Virus record (IMG/VR): IMGVR_UViG_3300030041_000009
Coordinates: 62,001-126,000 of that record
DNA: 64,000 bases
From: a virus
Reading direction: 5' to 3' (one strand)
Shown: positions 26,390 to 36,309 of the stretch, one piece after another
Position numbering within the stretch: the first letter of the stretch is position 1
How the letters are laid out: every line of letters starts with the position of its first letter
Notes under the pieces: generated by a model
What the model saw: the letters and a program-made list of their open reading frames with translations, nothing else
What the model was told of the DNA's origin: nothing
Database searches by the model: none
Translations under genes and position numbers: made by a program

Positions 26390-27124
26390 TTAAATTTTTG
26401 CAAAATTAATATCAAAATAATAGTTAAAATTATATTGATTAGATGGTTTACTTTGATTATATAATATTGACACAGAATTAAAATTATAAGGATCATAATT
26501 TTGTATACTTATATTTGTCAAATTTGCTGTTTGATATACATCTGGATTAAATATTGGATTATATTGTAGAACAATATTATTATAAATAGTTTGATCTGTA
26601 ATGCTATAGTAGTTTACATAAAATTGTATAGAATCTAATTTATATCTATTAAAAATATTCTGATTTATATATTCATATATTGCGTTATTAATATCATTAG
26701 AATATATATCATTTTGTCTTATTATTTTAAATACTCTTTGTTCTTTAATTTTAAAGAATAAATAATCTTTTAATATTTGTGCTCCGTTAATATTTATTAG
26801 CCATCTGGTATTATTATTTTTATCTGATTGTGTTTGACTATATTGTGAAATTACTTGATTATTTTGTTTTAAATCTGATAAATTTTCATTGAATGTAATT
26901 TCCCAATCATCGGGTATTGTAGTTATATCATAGTATTGGTATCCGTTATTACCATTGATAGTATTGTTAACAATTTGACTAAATTTTATAGCGTCGTCGT
27001 TAATATAGATTTCATCTTCGGTATATATTATTTTACCTCCAAAAAAAGTTCTTAATTCTGTTTGATTCATTGTACCTGGCACAGAGTTTACAGAAAATTT
27101 TTTTAATATTAAATTACTTTTCAC
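26390..27124 (-). CDS. Probable virion protein
   Basis: 244 residues, not recognised. The first 40 residues (SVNSVPGTMNQTELRTFFGGK) and the Asn/Tyr-rich, beta-rich remainder resemble the neighbouring structural proteins. It follows the two giant structural genes on the same strand and has its own promoter-like motif. Role in the baseplate or tail inferred from context only. Confidence 0.5.
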   Translation of the reverse strand: MKSNLILKKFSVNSVPGTMNQTELRTFFGGKIIYTEDEIYINDDAIKFSQIVNNTINGNNGYQYYDITTIPDDWEITFNENLSDLKQNNQVISQYSQTQSDKNNNTRWLININGAQILKDYLFFKIKEQRVFKIIRQNDIYSNDINNAIYEYINQNIFNRYKLDSIQFYVNYYSITDQTIYNNIVLQYNPIFNPDVYQTANLTNISIQNYDPYNFNSVSILYNQSKPSNQYNFNYYFDINFAKI

Positions 27125-27130
27125 TATTTA

Positions 27131-27153
27131 TTATTTTTTTTATATATTAAATT
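27131..27153 (-). promoter_or_regulatory. Phage-type promoter motif before 27124 gene
   Basis: The minus strand reads TTTAATATATAAAAAAAATA; it overlaps the 3' end of the upstream capsid-tagged gene. Confidence 0.45.
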
Positions 27154-27532
27154 TATTTACATCAAATTCGAAATCAGGTATATTTATATTTCCCATAAAT
27201 TTATATCCTTTTTTTTCATAAAAATCTTCAGTATTTTTATTCCAATTAACTTTATAGTTCCAGCCCCAACAAAGACTAACATCGTCATCTACAGTTTTAG
27301 TTGGATTATATCCAACAAATACATAATTATATTGTCTCATATTTTTATTACCTAAAAATTGTTCTATTTTAAAATCAGGACATTTTATTTGTTTTAAAGA
27401 ATCTTCAAATCTATCATCAGTTGGTAATAACCAATAGCATCTACTATCATATATATTTTCATATATATTTTCATATATATTTTCATATATATTTTCATAT
27501 ATATTTTCTTCAAACATTTTTATATATTTCAT
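27140..27532 (-). CDS. Capsid-tagged protein with expanded ENIY repeat
   Basis: About 130 residues from the ATG at 27532 (MKYIKMFEENIY). A longer frame exists upstream, but the shared tag fixes the start. Five copies of the tetrapeptide ENIY follow the tag directly. The core (CYWLLPTDDRFEDSLKQIKCP) is paralogous to the next gene upstream (YWLLPTDDRFEKSLKQIKCP), and the end is VNKFNI. The repeat is absent in the paralogue, so it is a recent microsatellite expansion between tag and core. Function unknown. Confidence 0.65.
   Translation of the reverse strand: MKYIKMFEENIYENIYENIYENIYENIYDSRCYWLLPTDDRFEDSLKQIKCPDFKIEQFLGNKNMRQYNYVFVGYNPTKTVDDDVSLCWGWNYKVNWNKNTEDFYEKKGYKFMGNINIPDFEFDVNKFNI
27448..27508 (-). 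repeat. 12-bp tandem repeat (five units) encoding ENIY
   Basis: Plus-strand unit TTTCATATATAT repeated five times. Being a multiple of three it keeps the frame, so slippage changes the length of the linker after the tag. Confidence 0.95.
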
Positions 27533-27536
27533 ATAG

Positions 27537-27854
27537 TTATATGTTAAATTTATCAGCAATTAATTCTAATTCATTCATATTTATATGTCCACCAAATTTA
27601 TAATTATTTTCTTCAAGATAATCGTCAAGTAATTTACCTTTATATGAATTCCATTCCCATTGTTTATTATATGGTGAATAACAAATGAATACATATTTAA
27701 TATTTTTAATTCTATTATTATTTAAAAAAAATTTAATATTATTATTAGGACATTTTATTTGTTTTAAAGATTTTTCAAATCTATCATCAGTCGGCAATAA
27801 CCAATATGTTGGTTCATTATATAATTCATTTTCAAAAGTTTTAATATATTTCAT
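27537..27854 (-). CDS. Capsid-tagged protein, paralogue of 27532 gene
   Basis: 105 residues. Tag MKYIKTFENELYNEP, core YWLLPTDDRFEKSLKQIKCP ... YVFICYSPYNK, C-end ADKFNI. Tandem duplicate of the downstream gene. Its ATG touches the stop of the 1144-residue virion gene. Core fold not recognised. Confidence 0.65.
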   Translation of the reverse strand: MKYIKTFENELYNEPTYWLLPTDDRFEKSLKQIKCPNNNIKFFLNNNRIKNIKYVFICYSPYNKQWEWNSYKGKLLDDYLEENNYKFGGHINMNELELIADKFNI

Positions 27855-30800
27855 TAATCATTTATATTTTTTATTGGATCAATTATATATTCATAGTTAG
27901 AAAAATTTGAAAAGACATTATTATTCATATTTTGAGTATTATTTGTTATTACATAAAAATCGTTATCCCAAGATGAGCTAAATATAAATCTTGAAGAAAA
28001 CTGATATCCAAATTCGTCAACTATTGGATACACAGATACATCAGTATTAGTATTACTTAATTTTAATGGAGATATTACAGGATTAATTTTTGAATAAATT
28101 AATTCTTCAATCATACCGAAGTTTTCAAATGAAGTATCGAATTTATAGTTTGATTCAAATTGACTTATAGTATTTCCTGATTCATATAAAAATGTATTAT
28201 TAAATACTGGTATTGTATTAAATATTGGTTCATAAGAGCCGTTATATCTATAAATAGAATTATCTGATGATACGCCGTTTGAAGTATTCATTATATTTTG
28301 TTGTATATTTAATGACATAGATCTAGCTAACGGTTCAGAAACATTATATTTAGTTTTTTGATTTGTATCGTAATACACTTGATATTTATCATAAATATTA
28401 GTTAATGGTCCTTTTATTGCAGTTTTAATATATGAATTTTGTTTAGTTGTTAAAACTGCTGGATCATTTAAATTTAAAATAAATGGAGTATCATTTTTAA
28501 CCCAATCAGGTATTAATGCCATGGTACCTCCAGTTGTATTCATAGGTGCTGTATATCCAGATTGTCCAATTGAATTGATATAATAATATGTTATACCAGA
28601 ATCAAATTCTGATAATGAATTCATATCATAAAATGCGTTAAATATATTTGATGCAACTATTAATGATGGATCGAATTCTTTAACATTTGCTGGATAGACT
28701 AAACTATTACCGTCTAATGTTTTTGAATTATATAATCCAAATTTTTCACCAAAAAAGGCGACATTATTTAAACTAATATAATTTTTTTGAATTGGTATTT
28801 TAACATTAACAACAACTAAAATATTTTTAAATTCTTCATTTAAAAATGCGTGTATTGCATTTGATGATATATCAATTATCGTATTTCCTGATAATCCACC
28901 TTCATATGTTGAATCATATGTATTACCAGTATAATATTGATAAACATCATTAAGAATTATTGCAAATTTATAATCATTAAAATTTTTACTATTATCAGCA
29001 ACTATACTTGTAATTGATCCATTAATATCTCTTGATACACTTGTAACATTTAATGCGTTAATATTTAAACCTTTAAATAATGTACTAGATGCTGTATATA
29101 TATCGCCTGCTTGAAAAGTTGAATATTTTAATGTTTGTTTTGTATAATTAATATCATCTATAGTAAAATATGTTTTATTTTTAAAAAAATAATCAAAATA
29201 ATCAACATTTGAATTTAGATATAAATCTAAATTAAATTTTTTACTATAATTTTCCATAAAATCTACTTCTATGTTAGTAGTTTGATTTAAATATTTAATA
29301 ATATTATTTGTATTACCTGAGAAAAAATTACCTATTCTGTAGCAGTAATCTAAATTTTTTTCTACTTCTGTTGGTAGCAAGCTAAATACATCTGCAGTTG
29401 CATTAAATACGTCTCCTATACTAATTGAATTATTTAATTTATATGGATAATCGCAATTAGAATTTGAGCCAGCGAACCCCCATTTTACAACTGATGGATT
29501 TTTTCTCCATATTTCTGTTAAATCGTTAAATGATATTTCATAAAGTTCGTCATCTGCGATATATTCAGAAGATACATTCATTATTTGATATTGTCCATCT
29601 TCACCTCTTGGATATGTCATATAATTTTGACTTAATACTGAAGTATCAGTATAATCTATAGCATATAATTTTTGTTCATCAGTTGCAGTATAAATATCTT
29701 TTTCATAGTCAAAATCAGCAAAATGTGTATTTACTCTATTAAAATCAAAATCTTTAATATCATTAAATTTTATTCTATACACAGGATAGATTAATGGTTT
29801 ATTTCCATATGTATAAATTTGTTTTGTAGTATAATAATTACTATTTTTACCACCTTTCCAATATTCTAGTCCTGTTGTGTAAGAATTTATTGCGTAATCA
29901 CTTTGTATAAAATAGCTATCATTTTTACATTTTAGTACATGATATATACCATCAATTAGTATTAAATATAAATCACCATACATTGATTTAATAGTATTTC
30001 CTGAGTAATATGGATCAATATTAAAGTTAGAAGTATATCCAGATATATAATTAGTAATACCTGATGGATTATTAATAGTTTGACAATTATAAATATAGCC
30101 ATCAGTATAATTAATAAAGCACGTTCTATCATTTGAAACATTAAAAGTAGAACCACTCATATCAAAATCACTAATAACTCTATATGTATTAACACCGTTA
30201 TTATACACTAGTACTACTTGATAAAATTCATTATCAGTCTCAGATGACGTAAGTTGTATCCAATAAGTTTTATCTAAAAAGAAACCTTCTACAAATGGAG
30301 ATTCATTAGTTGGTATGAAAGTACTTCCTGACATATAGCCAAATATATTATTCTTCAATGTAAATCCACTTATCAATTCTGGAGTTATATATGAAGTTAA
30401 ATTAGTAATCAATTCTAATTTATCAGCATAAAAACCATAATATCTATTTAATGAATAATTATGTATATTAACAGGATCTGCTGGTACATCATTAAATAAA
30501 AATTTAAAATTTAAAATATGAGGATATATTAAATTATTTGTTTTAAATGACTCTATAATATCAGATTCAAGTTTAAAATGTGGTTGTTCATATTGCAATG
30601 TTGATTGTAAAAAATTAGAAATATTAACATATCCTCCATTATTATAATCTATTCCGTAAAATTTAGAATATTCATATGATCTAAAATCCAAATCAAATGA
30701 TCTTTCTGGATATGATGTATTATTTGTAATATTTGTATTTAAAAATAATCCTAAATCTGTATTATATCTCATATCAACAAAAGATACGCATTTCCAATTA

Positions 30801-31288
30801 TTAACAATTTGAGAATTAAAATTATCTTTTGTAATTTTACCAGCACCTAAATCATCATCTTGGATATCATAAGGAGCGGAATCATCTACTCTTAATATAA
30901 CAAATCCATCTGGTATATTATTTTTTCTTATAAATAATGGCGCAAAATATTCATATGTTTCATTATACCATGTATCTTCAACTGATTTAGCACCACTCCA
31001 ATAAATATCATCAAATTGTTGTTCGTATTTAGAAAATACAGTAGAATCATCAGAATCATATTTAACATCAAATGCCAATTGTGATGATAGTCCATCATAA
31101 AATTTAACAATTTGATTTTCATATAAATTATTTTTTGATATTGAAAAATGTTTATATTTTTGATTAGATAATTGAGAATTTGTATCAAATGATTCTAAAT
31201 AGAACTTATAATCAGAACTAACAACTAATTTAACATTAGTTGTTAGTGCTGGATTTGTTCTTAATAATTGAAAGCTATTATTTATCAT
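27854..31288 (-). CDS. Giant virion structural protein 1
   Basis: 1144 residues, beta-rich with many Gly-Asn-Thr turns (SGNTI motifs), no enzyme motif seen. The N-terminus (NSFQLLRTNPALTTNVKL) and repeated YYxxSGxT turns are typical of large tail or baseplate-associated proteins of Bacteroidota phages, as I recall them. It follows the 1061-residue gene on the same strand by 20 bases. Both probably form part of the baseplate periphery or tail-tip. The exact T4 counterpart cannot be named. Confidence 0.6.
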   Translation of the reverse strand: MINNSFQLLRTNPALTTNVKLVVSSDYKFYLESFDTNSQLSNQKYKHFSISKNNLYENQIVKFYDGLSSQLAFDVKYDSDDSTVFSKYEQQFDDIYWSGAKSVEDTWYNETYEYFAPLFIRKNNIPDGFVILRVDDSAPYDIQDDDLGAGKITKDNFNSQIVNNWKCVSFVDMRYNTDLGLFLNTNITNNTSYPERSFDLDFRSYEYSKFYGIDYNNGGYVNISNFLQSTLQYEQPHFKLESDIIESFKTNNLIYPHILNFKFLFNDVPADPVNIHNYSLNRYYGFYADKLELITNLTSYITPELISGFTLKNNIFGYMSGSTFIPTNESPFVEGFFLDKTYWIQLTSSETDNEFYQVVLVYNNGVNTYRVISDFDMSGSTFNVSNDRTCFINYTDGYIYNCQTINNPSGITNYISGYTSNFNIDPYYSGNTIKSMYGDLYLILIDGIYHVLKCKNDSYFIQSDYAINSYTTGLEYWKGGKNSNYYTTKQIYTYGNKPLIYPVYRIKFNDIKDFDFNRVNTHFADFDYEKDIYTATDEQKLYAIDYTDTSVLSQNYMTYPRGEDGQYQIMNVSSEYIADDELYEISFNDLTEIWRKNPSVVKWGFAGSNSNCDYPYKLNNSISIGDVFNATADVFSLLPTEVEKNLDYCYRIGNFFSGNTNNIIKYLNQTTNIEVDFMENYSKKFNLDLYLNSNVDYFDYFFKNKTYFTIDDINYTKQTLKYSTFQAGDIYTASSTLFKGLNINALNVTSVSRDINGSITSIVADNSKNFNDYKFAIILNDVYQYYTGNTYDSTYEGGLSGNTIIDISSNAIHAFLNEEFKNILVVVNVKIPIQKNYISLNNVAFFGEKFGLYNSKTLDGNSLVYPANVKEFDPSLIVASNIFNAFYDMNSLSEFDSGITYYYINSIGQSGYTAPMNTTGGTMALIPDWVKNDTPFILNLNDPAVLTTKQNSYIKTAIKGPLTNIYDKYQVYYDTNQKTKYNVSEPLARSMSLNIQQNIMNTSNGVSSDNSIYRYNGSYEPIFNTIPVFNNTFLYESGNTISQFESNYKFDTSFENFGMIEELIYSKINPVISPLKLSNTNTDVSVYPIVDEFGYQFSSRFIFSSSWDNDFYVITNNTQNMNNNVFSNFSNYEYIIDPIKNIND

Positions 31289-31308
31289 AATTTTTTAATA
31301 TTTTATAT

Positions 31309-34300
31309 TTAAGATGCTGTACTACTTCTATTTGATGATGTATTATTTCTAAATATTTTAAATATAATTTCGAATTCAAATGGTCTAGTTAAGCTTTCAG
31401 ATTCAATAAATATTCTTAATTTCCTTATTACATATGGAGATGTAGATAAATTAGTTGGAAATGTTATAGAATCATTTGTTCCACCAGATAATTTAAAAAA
31501 TATTTTAATAGGTAATATAAATTTACTATTTGCGTTAATTAATTCAACTCCACTTTTATCAGCATAAACATAATCGTTAATATTATCAATATATGGATGA
31601 ATAGTAACAGGAAAATCTGTTTCATAATTATTATCTGCTATCCAAGTACCTCCAGTCCAGTTAATATCATTAAAAATATTGATTGGTGTTGAATATGTAC
31701 CGCCAGAATTTGGTACTGTTGTACCAGTTAATCCAATATTCCAATTTTTAGAATATAATACCTGTCCTAATCCATTAGCATCATATGTTACTCCTGAATT
31801 ATATATAGCATTATTTCCTGATGTATCAGAAATCCAAACAAATTGATTATCAACTTGTGTTTGTAAATTATCATTTGAATCTACATATGTTGCTAATGAT
31901 CCATTTGAATATATTGGATTATAAAATCTATTATCACCAGAAATAGTAGGTACATATTTTCTATATGAAAGTAAGCCTAATTGTGAAGATTGAGATAAAT
32001 TATCAAATTCTAAATAATAATCATTAGTTGAATATGTACTATTATAATACGTTCTTGTAGTTGTACCAGACAATTCAGCATATTTTTCACATACTATTTT
32101 TTGTGTTATAGATGCGCCATTTTGTATAATAACACTATTAGTATTTTGATATAAACTAATTGAAAGTTCACCTTTAGCATTAGAAACAATTTGTTCAAGT
32201 GCTAAAATTCTATTAGTTAATGATGTTAGATAATCACTCAACATAATCATATTGCCTGAACTATCTTTAAAAGATGTACCTAAGTTTATATCTGTATGAG
32301 CAACATATAAATCGTTAACATAATATGATTGTTGTAAATGTGCAGTTAGTCCTTTTGAATTAAAATCACTTTCTATTTGATTATATATTTGATCATTTTG
32401 AGCAGATTGTAAAATTGTAGCATTTTCATTACCTACTTGTGCAAGATCATCTGGAAAATCAATAGTCATAATATTACTCCAATCAGATGTAATAAGTGCA
32501 TCAGGATATCCAACTTCTGATATTGATTTAATTCTAATATCAACTGTTTCGTTAGGATGTAATGGAATATCCAATTGATTTACTTTTTTTATATTTGCAT
32601 CAGTAACATCTTCAATATCCCATGTCCATACATTTAATGCTGAATTATAAGTTCTTGTTCTAGCATCTGTTGTAAATTGATACCAATTTGAAAAATATCC
32701 AGTTTCTGTTACACTTTGAGTTGATACACTTGGATTTTGATATGCTTTTGTTTGATCTACAATATCACCAGTTGAAATATAGTTAGTATATATATTTTCA
32801 GTTAAATTTAGATCAAATCCAACAGTAGTCGGAGCAGATCCACCTGTTGCACTATATCTATATTGAACAATAAATTGAACAACCTCTTGCTTTTGATTTT
32901 CTCCTACTGTATTTATTATAATAGGTTCTGGAACACTCCAAAATCCTCTTACACTAAATTCTGCCTCAACATCTGAAATTGCTCCAGTATTTTGTGCTGT
33001 TATTTGATTAACTATTGATGTATAAGATTTAGTCAAAGAAGATTGTTGATTTATTAAATTATTTAATGTTGTTTGACTAGCTTGTTTATCAGATGTTGAT
33101 TTATATTGTTTAGTACTAAGTTCTTTATTTTGTTCAATAATAGCATCATTTAATTGTTCTAATTGAGAATTTATAGATACTTTTTGTACATTTAAACTTT
33201 GAATTTTTGCGGAATCCGCAGTATTTGTTAAATGAGTATTTGTTTGTAAAACTTTAAAATTAGTAGCTGTTAAATTTGGTACATTTGGAATAACTCCAAA
33301 TTGACTAGGTATATTTTTAGCAATCAAATCTTTTAATATAGCGCCATAATCAAATACATTATCACTATAATATCTTGTCATAGAGACAGTACTATTAGTA
33401 TCCAATACTAAATTGTTGGTATAGAAAGATGTACCATAAGACCATGTTGACGAAATTACATTTGAATCAGTATTAATCGGTTTAATAAATATAACATTAT
33501 ACTCGTCATAACCAATAGATATTTTTATTGTTCTCGCTGGTAATACAGGACTATAAATCTTTAATCCTTGTGATAGTATAGGCACAGGATCTAAGCCTTC
33601 CACCCTCTCTAAAATAACTCTATAATTACTTTTAGCAGTACTAACTTCGTTAATTGTCCATAATGTTGATGAATCTTTTTTATTTATTATCAATTCATCT
33701 CCAACTGATAATTGTTTGGTATTCCCAGTATAATCGTAATATGTAATTGAACCTAATACATACCACATTTTATTATTTATTGTATCATTATCAATACCAA
33801 CAACATCAAATATACCATAGTATTGAAGGCTATCATAATCCAAATCAAATATTTGTTCATCATATGGTTCATTTCTCTGAAAAACTCCGTTATTTTTAGT
33901 GTTTGTATACCATGCAGTTAAATCATCAATAAAAATATCATTTCTATTTAAGAAATTATTTTCAAAATCAGATTTAGAATTTGCTCCATCAGATGTTAAA
34001 TTTCCATATTGATCTTTCTGAAATTCAATAATATATCTACGTGATAATACTTTTTTTACTTTTTGATCTATTTTATCAGTTAAATCAAGTTCAATAGCTA
34101 ATATAGGATCACATAATGATTCAAAAAAAGAATTATTTATAGAAGTAAAATTATTAATTGTATCTAAACTATCAATAGGACTAGGTTCACTATTTAAATC
34201 ATCAACATATATTCTTCTCATTGTTGTACCATCAGATACATAGGCTGTACTATCAGCTAATCCTGCTAATTTTTGAATATTTCTATTCGCAATATCTAAT

Positions 34301-34494
34301 TCATTTTTCAATTGTCCAACAGTTGGAAATTGATATGATGATGTTGTACCATCAGAATTCATTAAGTTAACGTTAATAACAGAATTTCTACTAGTTACGA
34401 CATCATTTAATTTTGTCATAACTTCCGTAGAATTTTTATTTAATACAGCTAGTTGTTCAGCTAATGATACAAAACTATTTTGTTGATTTATCAT
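31309..34494 (-). CDS. Giant virion structural protein 2 with central coiled coil
   Basis: 1061 residues. N-terminal helical region (SFVSLAEQLAVLNKNSTEVM), an enzyme-free beta-rich part, then a central coiled coil near residues 420-500 (KIQSLNVQKVSINSQLEQLN...), then fibronectin-like stretches (VDIRIKSISEVGYPDA) and a C-terminal beta domain. First gene of the pair with the 1144-residue protein, behind a phage-type promoter. A baseplate or fibre-connector role is inferred. Confidence 0.6.
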   Translation of the reverse strand: MINQQNSFVSLAEQLAVLNKNSTEVMTKLNDVVTSRNSVINVNLMNSDGTTSSYQFPTVGQLKNELDIANRNIQKLAGLADSTAYVSDGTTMRRIYVDDLNSEPSPIDSLDTINNFTSINNSFFESLCDPILAIELDLTDKIDQKVKKVLSRRYIIEFQKDQYGNLTSDGANSKSDFENNFLNRNDIFIDDLTAWYTNTKNNGVFQRNEPYDEQIFDLDYDSLQYYGIFDVVGIDNDTINNKMWYVLGSITYYDYTGNTKQLSVGDELIINKKDSSTLWTINEVSTAKSNYRVILERVEGLDPVPILSQGLKIYSPVLPARTIKISIGYDEYNVIFIKPINTDSNVISSTWSYGTSFYTNNLVLDTNSTVSMTRYYSDNVFDYGAILKDLIAKNIPSQFGVIPNVPNLTATNFKVLQTNTHLTNTADSAKIQSLNVQKVSINSQLEQLNDAIIEQNKELSTKQYKSTSDKQASQTTLNNLINQQSSLTKSYTSIVNQITAQNTGAISDVEAEFSVRGFWSVPEPIIINTVGENQKQEVVQFIVQYRYSATGGSAPTTVGFDLNLTENIYTNYISTGDIVDQTKAYQNPSVSTQSVTETGYFSNWYQFTTDARTRTYNSALNVWTWDIEDVTDANIKKVNQLDIPLHPNETVDIRIKSISEVGYPDALITSDWSNIMTIDFPDDLAQVGNENATILQSAQNDQIYNQIESDFNSKGLTAHLQQSYYVNDLYVAHTDINLGTSFKDSSGNMIMLSDYLTSLTNRILALEQIVSNAKGELSISLYQNTNSVIIQNGASITQKIVCEKYAELSGTTTRTYYNSTYSTNDYYLEFDNLSQSSQLGLLSYRKYVPTISGDNRFYNPIYSNGSLATYVDSNDNLQTQVDNQFVWISDTSGNNAIYNSGVTYDANGLGQVLYSKNWNIGLTGTTVPNSGGTYSTPINIFNDINWTGGTWIADNNYETDFPVTIHPYIDNINDYVYADKSGVELINANSKFILPIKIFFKLSGGTNDSITFPTNLSTSPYVIRKLRIFIESESLTRPFEFEIIFKIFRNNTSSNRSSTAS

Positions 34495-34507
34495 GTTTAA
34501 TAATTTA

Positions 34508-34532
34508 ATTTTTATCTATATATAAAAAAAAT
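34508..34532 (-). promoter_or_regulatory. Phage-type promoter motif before giant virion genes
   Basis: The minus strand reads TTTTTTTTATATATAGATAA, about 15 bases before the ATG at 34494. The gene upstream ends at 34588 with AT-dinucleotide-rich sequence between. Confidence 0.55.
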
Positions 34533-34587
34533 CTATTTCATTCGAAATAAAATTCATGCAAGATCATGATATATACTATATATAATA

Positions 34588-35370
34588 TTATATATTAAAT
34601 TTATTAACATTTATTGCCACATCTTCAGCATTTTTGAAATATTTTTTTAGTTCTTTTGGTACCCCGTATTGAGCTAACATTATATCTTTATCTAATGAAT
34701 CTTTAATTATATCAAAAAATCCTTCGTCTTTAGATTTTAATCTTTTGTAAAAATTTTTTATATGTTCAATAATAGGATAATATTTTATCATTAGATTATA
34801 ATTACATTCTTTTGTATCTCTCACCATGTTTTTACCATGCATATCGTGATCTCCTGATGTTCCTCCTATAAAATATTGAAATTCTCCATATTTATTTTCA
34901 AGAACTCCACCAAGTCTTTTTATAAGTATTGTCATAGCATACATCCTTTCATATCTTACAGTTATATTAGTATTAATATTTCTAGATTTATAATAACCTT
35001 TATCATCTTTTTCATTATTATAAAAATCAATTTGTTCTTGATTGATATAATCACGAACTCCTTTATTTTTATAAAGTTTATTTAATTTTGCATATGTTGG
35101 AGTCATTAATTTTGCCATATCATCTGATATGTATAATATATCTCCACTTAAATAAAAAGGTTGTTGTTTAATAATATTAATATTTTCAGATAAATAATTC
35201 ATTTTTTTATGTCTTTCAGGTATTGATTCGCCTTCTTTCCATATATCATTAATATTTCCACAATTTGGACATTTAACTATTTTGGTCATAGGTAACCAGC
35301 CTATCCATCCACATTCAAGACAATGATATTCAACTTCTAATTTTGTTTCAAAATATTTTAAGTATTTCAT
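34588..35370 (-). CDS. Capsid-tagged zinc-ribbon protein
   Basis: 260 residues. Tag MKYLKYFETKLEVE, then a zinc ribbon CLECGWIGW ... CPNCGN (about 17-37), then an unrecognised helical domain with GGTSGDHDMHGKNMVRD near 165-181. The C-end is VNKFNI. Start overlaps the stop of the LRR gene by 4 bases; it is the last of a coupled run of at least five genes. A packaged protein that binds nucleic acid or a host protein is one reading. Confidence 0.6.
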   Translation of the reverse strand: MKYLKYFETKLEVEYHCLECGWIGWLPMTKIVKCPNCGNINDIWKEGESIPERHKKMNYLSENINIIKQQPFYLSGDILYISDDMAKLMTPTYAKLNKLYKNKGVRDYINQEQIDFYNNEKDDKGYYKSRNINTNITVRYERMYAMTILIKRLGGVLENKYGEFQYFIGGTSGDHDMHGKNMVRDTKECNYNLMIKYYPIIEHIKNFYKRLKSKDEGFFDIIKDSLDKDIMLAQYGVPKELKKYFKNAEDVAINVNKFNI

Positions 35371-35714
35371 AAATTAAATTGTTTAGATTTTGATATTTCA
35401 GGATGCTCTTTATCTAACCATTTTTTATATTCAATTAGATTATTATAAGGTAATTTAGTGTTATAGCAACGTAATTCAGTCATAGTTTCTGGTAATATAG
35501 GTAACTCAGATAAATTATGATTATGAGAACATTTTAAATGTTTCAAATTAGGAGGTAATTTTTTAATTTTAGTTAAAAAATTATTATTACAATATAAAGT
35601 AATTAAACTATCTGGTAATTCAGGTAATTCAGTTAAATTATCTCCAGAGCAATCAATAGTAGTTATATTATTGATTCCTTTTGATATTGATTCAAATGTT
35701 TTAATATATTTCAT
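35367..35714 (-). CDS. Capsid-tagged leucine-rich repeat protein
   Basis: 115 residues. Tag MKYIKTFESISKG, then about four leucine-rich repeats of the bacterial LPxLPxxLxxLxC type (NLTELPELPDSLITLYCNNN; LSELPILPETMTELRC), then a short helix and the C-end KSKQFNL. This repeat subtype is found in secreted effectors such as YopM and the IpaH group, where it binds target proteins. Overlaps neighbours by 4 bases on both sides. A packaged LRR effector is inferred. Confidence 0.7.
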   Translation of the reverse strand: MKYIKTFESISKGINNITTIDCSGDNLTELPELPDSLITLYCNNNFLTKIKKLPPNLKHLKCSHNHNLSELPILPETMTELRCYNTKLPYNNLIEYKKWLDKEHPEISKSKQFNL

Positions 35715-36049
35715 AAGTTAAATTTCTTTATATTACGTTGTATTTCAGCTTCTTCTTTCACAGTTTCTTTGTTTTTACCAAATGCTAAAATAGAATTCAT
35801 TGGAAAAATCTTTATATGATCAGGATTAAAATGAGTATTTAGATTCTTTGGTATATTAAAAAATTTGATTTTAATACCTTTTCCGTTATATACATTTCCA
35901 AATCCAACAACTTTGCCAATATTATTATTCAAAAAATAAAAAATATCATCATAACTTGGACCTAGTATATTATTAAGTTTATCTATAATAATATAATCCC
36001 CAATTTCAGGATTATTATTAATATTTTCAAATCTTTTTAAATATTTCAT
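35711..36049 (-). CDS. Capsid-tagged small beta-barrel-like protein
   Basis: 112 residues. Tag MKYLKRFENINNNP, core GDYIIIDKLNN ... NNIGKVVGFGN ... GIKIKFF that looks like an SH3-like barrel, C-end NIKKFNL. 4-base overlaps on both sides. It resembles the 36046 gene in tag and core style. Confidence 0.6.
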   Translation of the reverse strand: MKYLKRFENINNNPEIGDYIIIDKLNNILGPSYDDIFYFLNNNIGKVVGFGNVYNGKGIKIKFFNIPKNLNTHFNPDHIKIFPMNSILAFGKNKETVKEEAEIQRNIKKFNL

Positions 36050-36309
36050 ATGTTAAATTTATTTGATATATTATCTAATTCATATTTTTCAATTTCTTTT
36101 TTAGATAATTTTCTTTTTATGTCCTTATATTCTAAAAAATGAATATCTCCATTTACTCCAATAACGTTATATGGATAATATGCATTTTTTACAATATCAA
36201 CAATTTTAAATATTTTACTAGTTCCTACATATATATTATTATGAACAATTATATAATCATCAATATTATATTCTTTTTCCTTATTTTCAAATCTTTTTAA
36301 GTATTTCAT
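36046..36309 (-). CDS. Capsid-tagged small beta-barrel-like protein
   Basis: 87 residues. Tag MKYLKRFENKEKEY, core DDYIIVHNNIYVGTSKIF ... YNVIGVNGDIHFLEY, C-end SNKFNI. The core is SH3-like in pattern and close in style to that of the 35711 gene and to the cores of the 59.7-63.6 kb array. Overlaps both neighbours by 4 bases. Confidence 0.6.
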   Translation of the reverse strand: MKYLKRFENKEKEYNIDDYIIVHNNIYVGTSKIFKIVDIVKNAYYPYNVIGVNGDIHFLEYKDIKRKLSKKEIEKYELDNISNKFNI

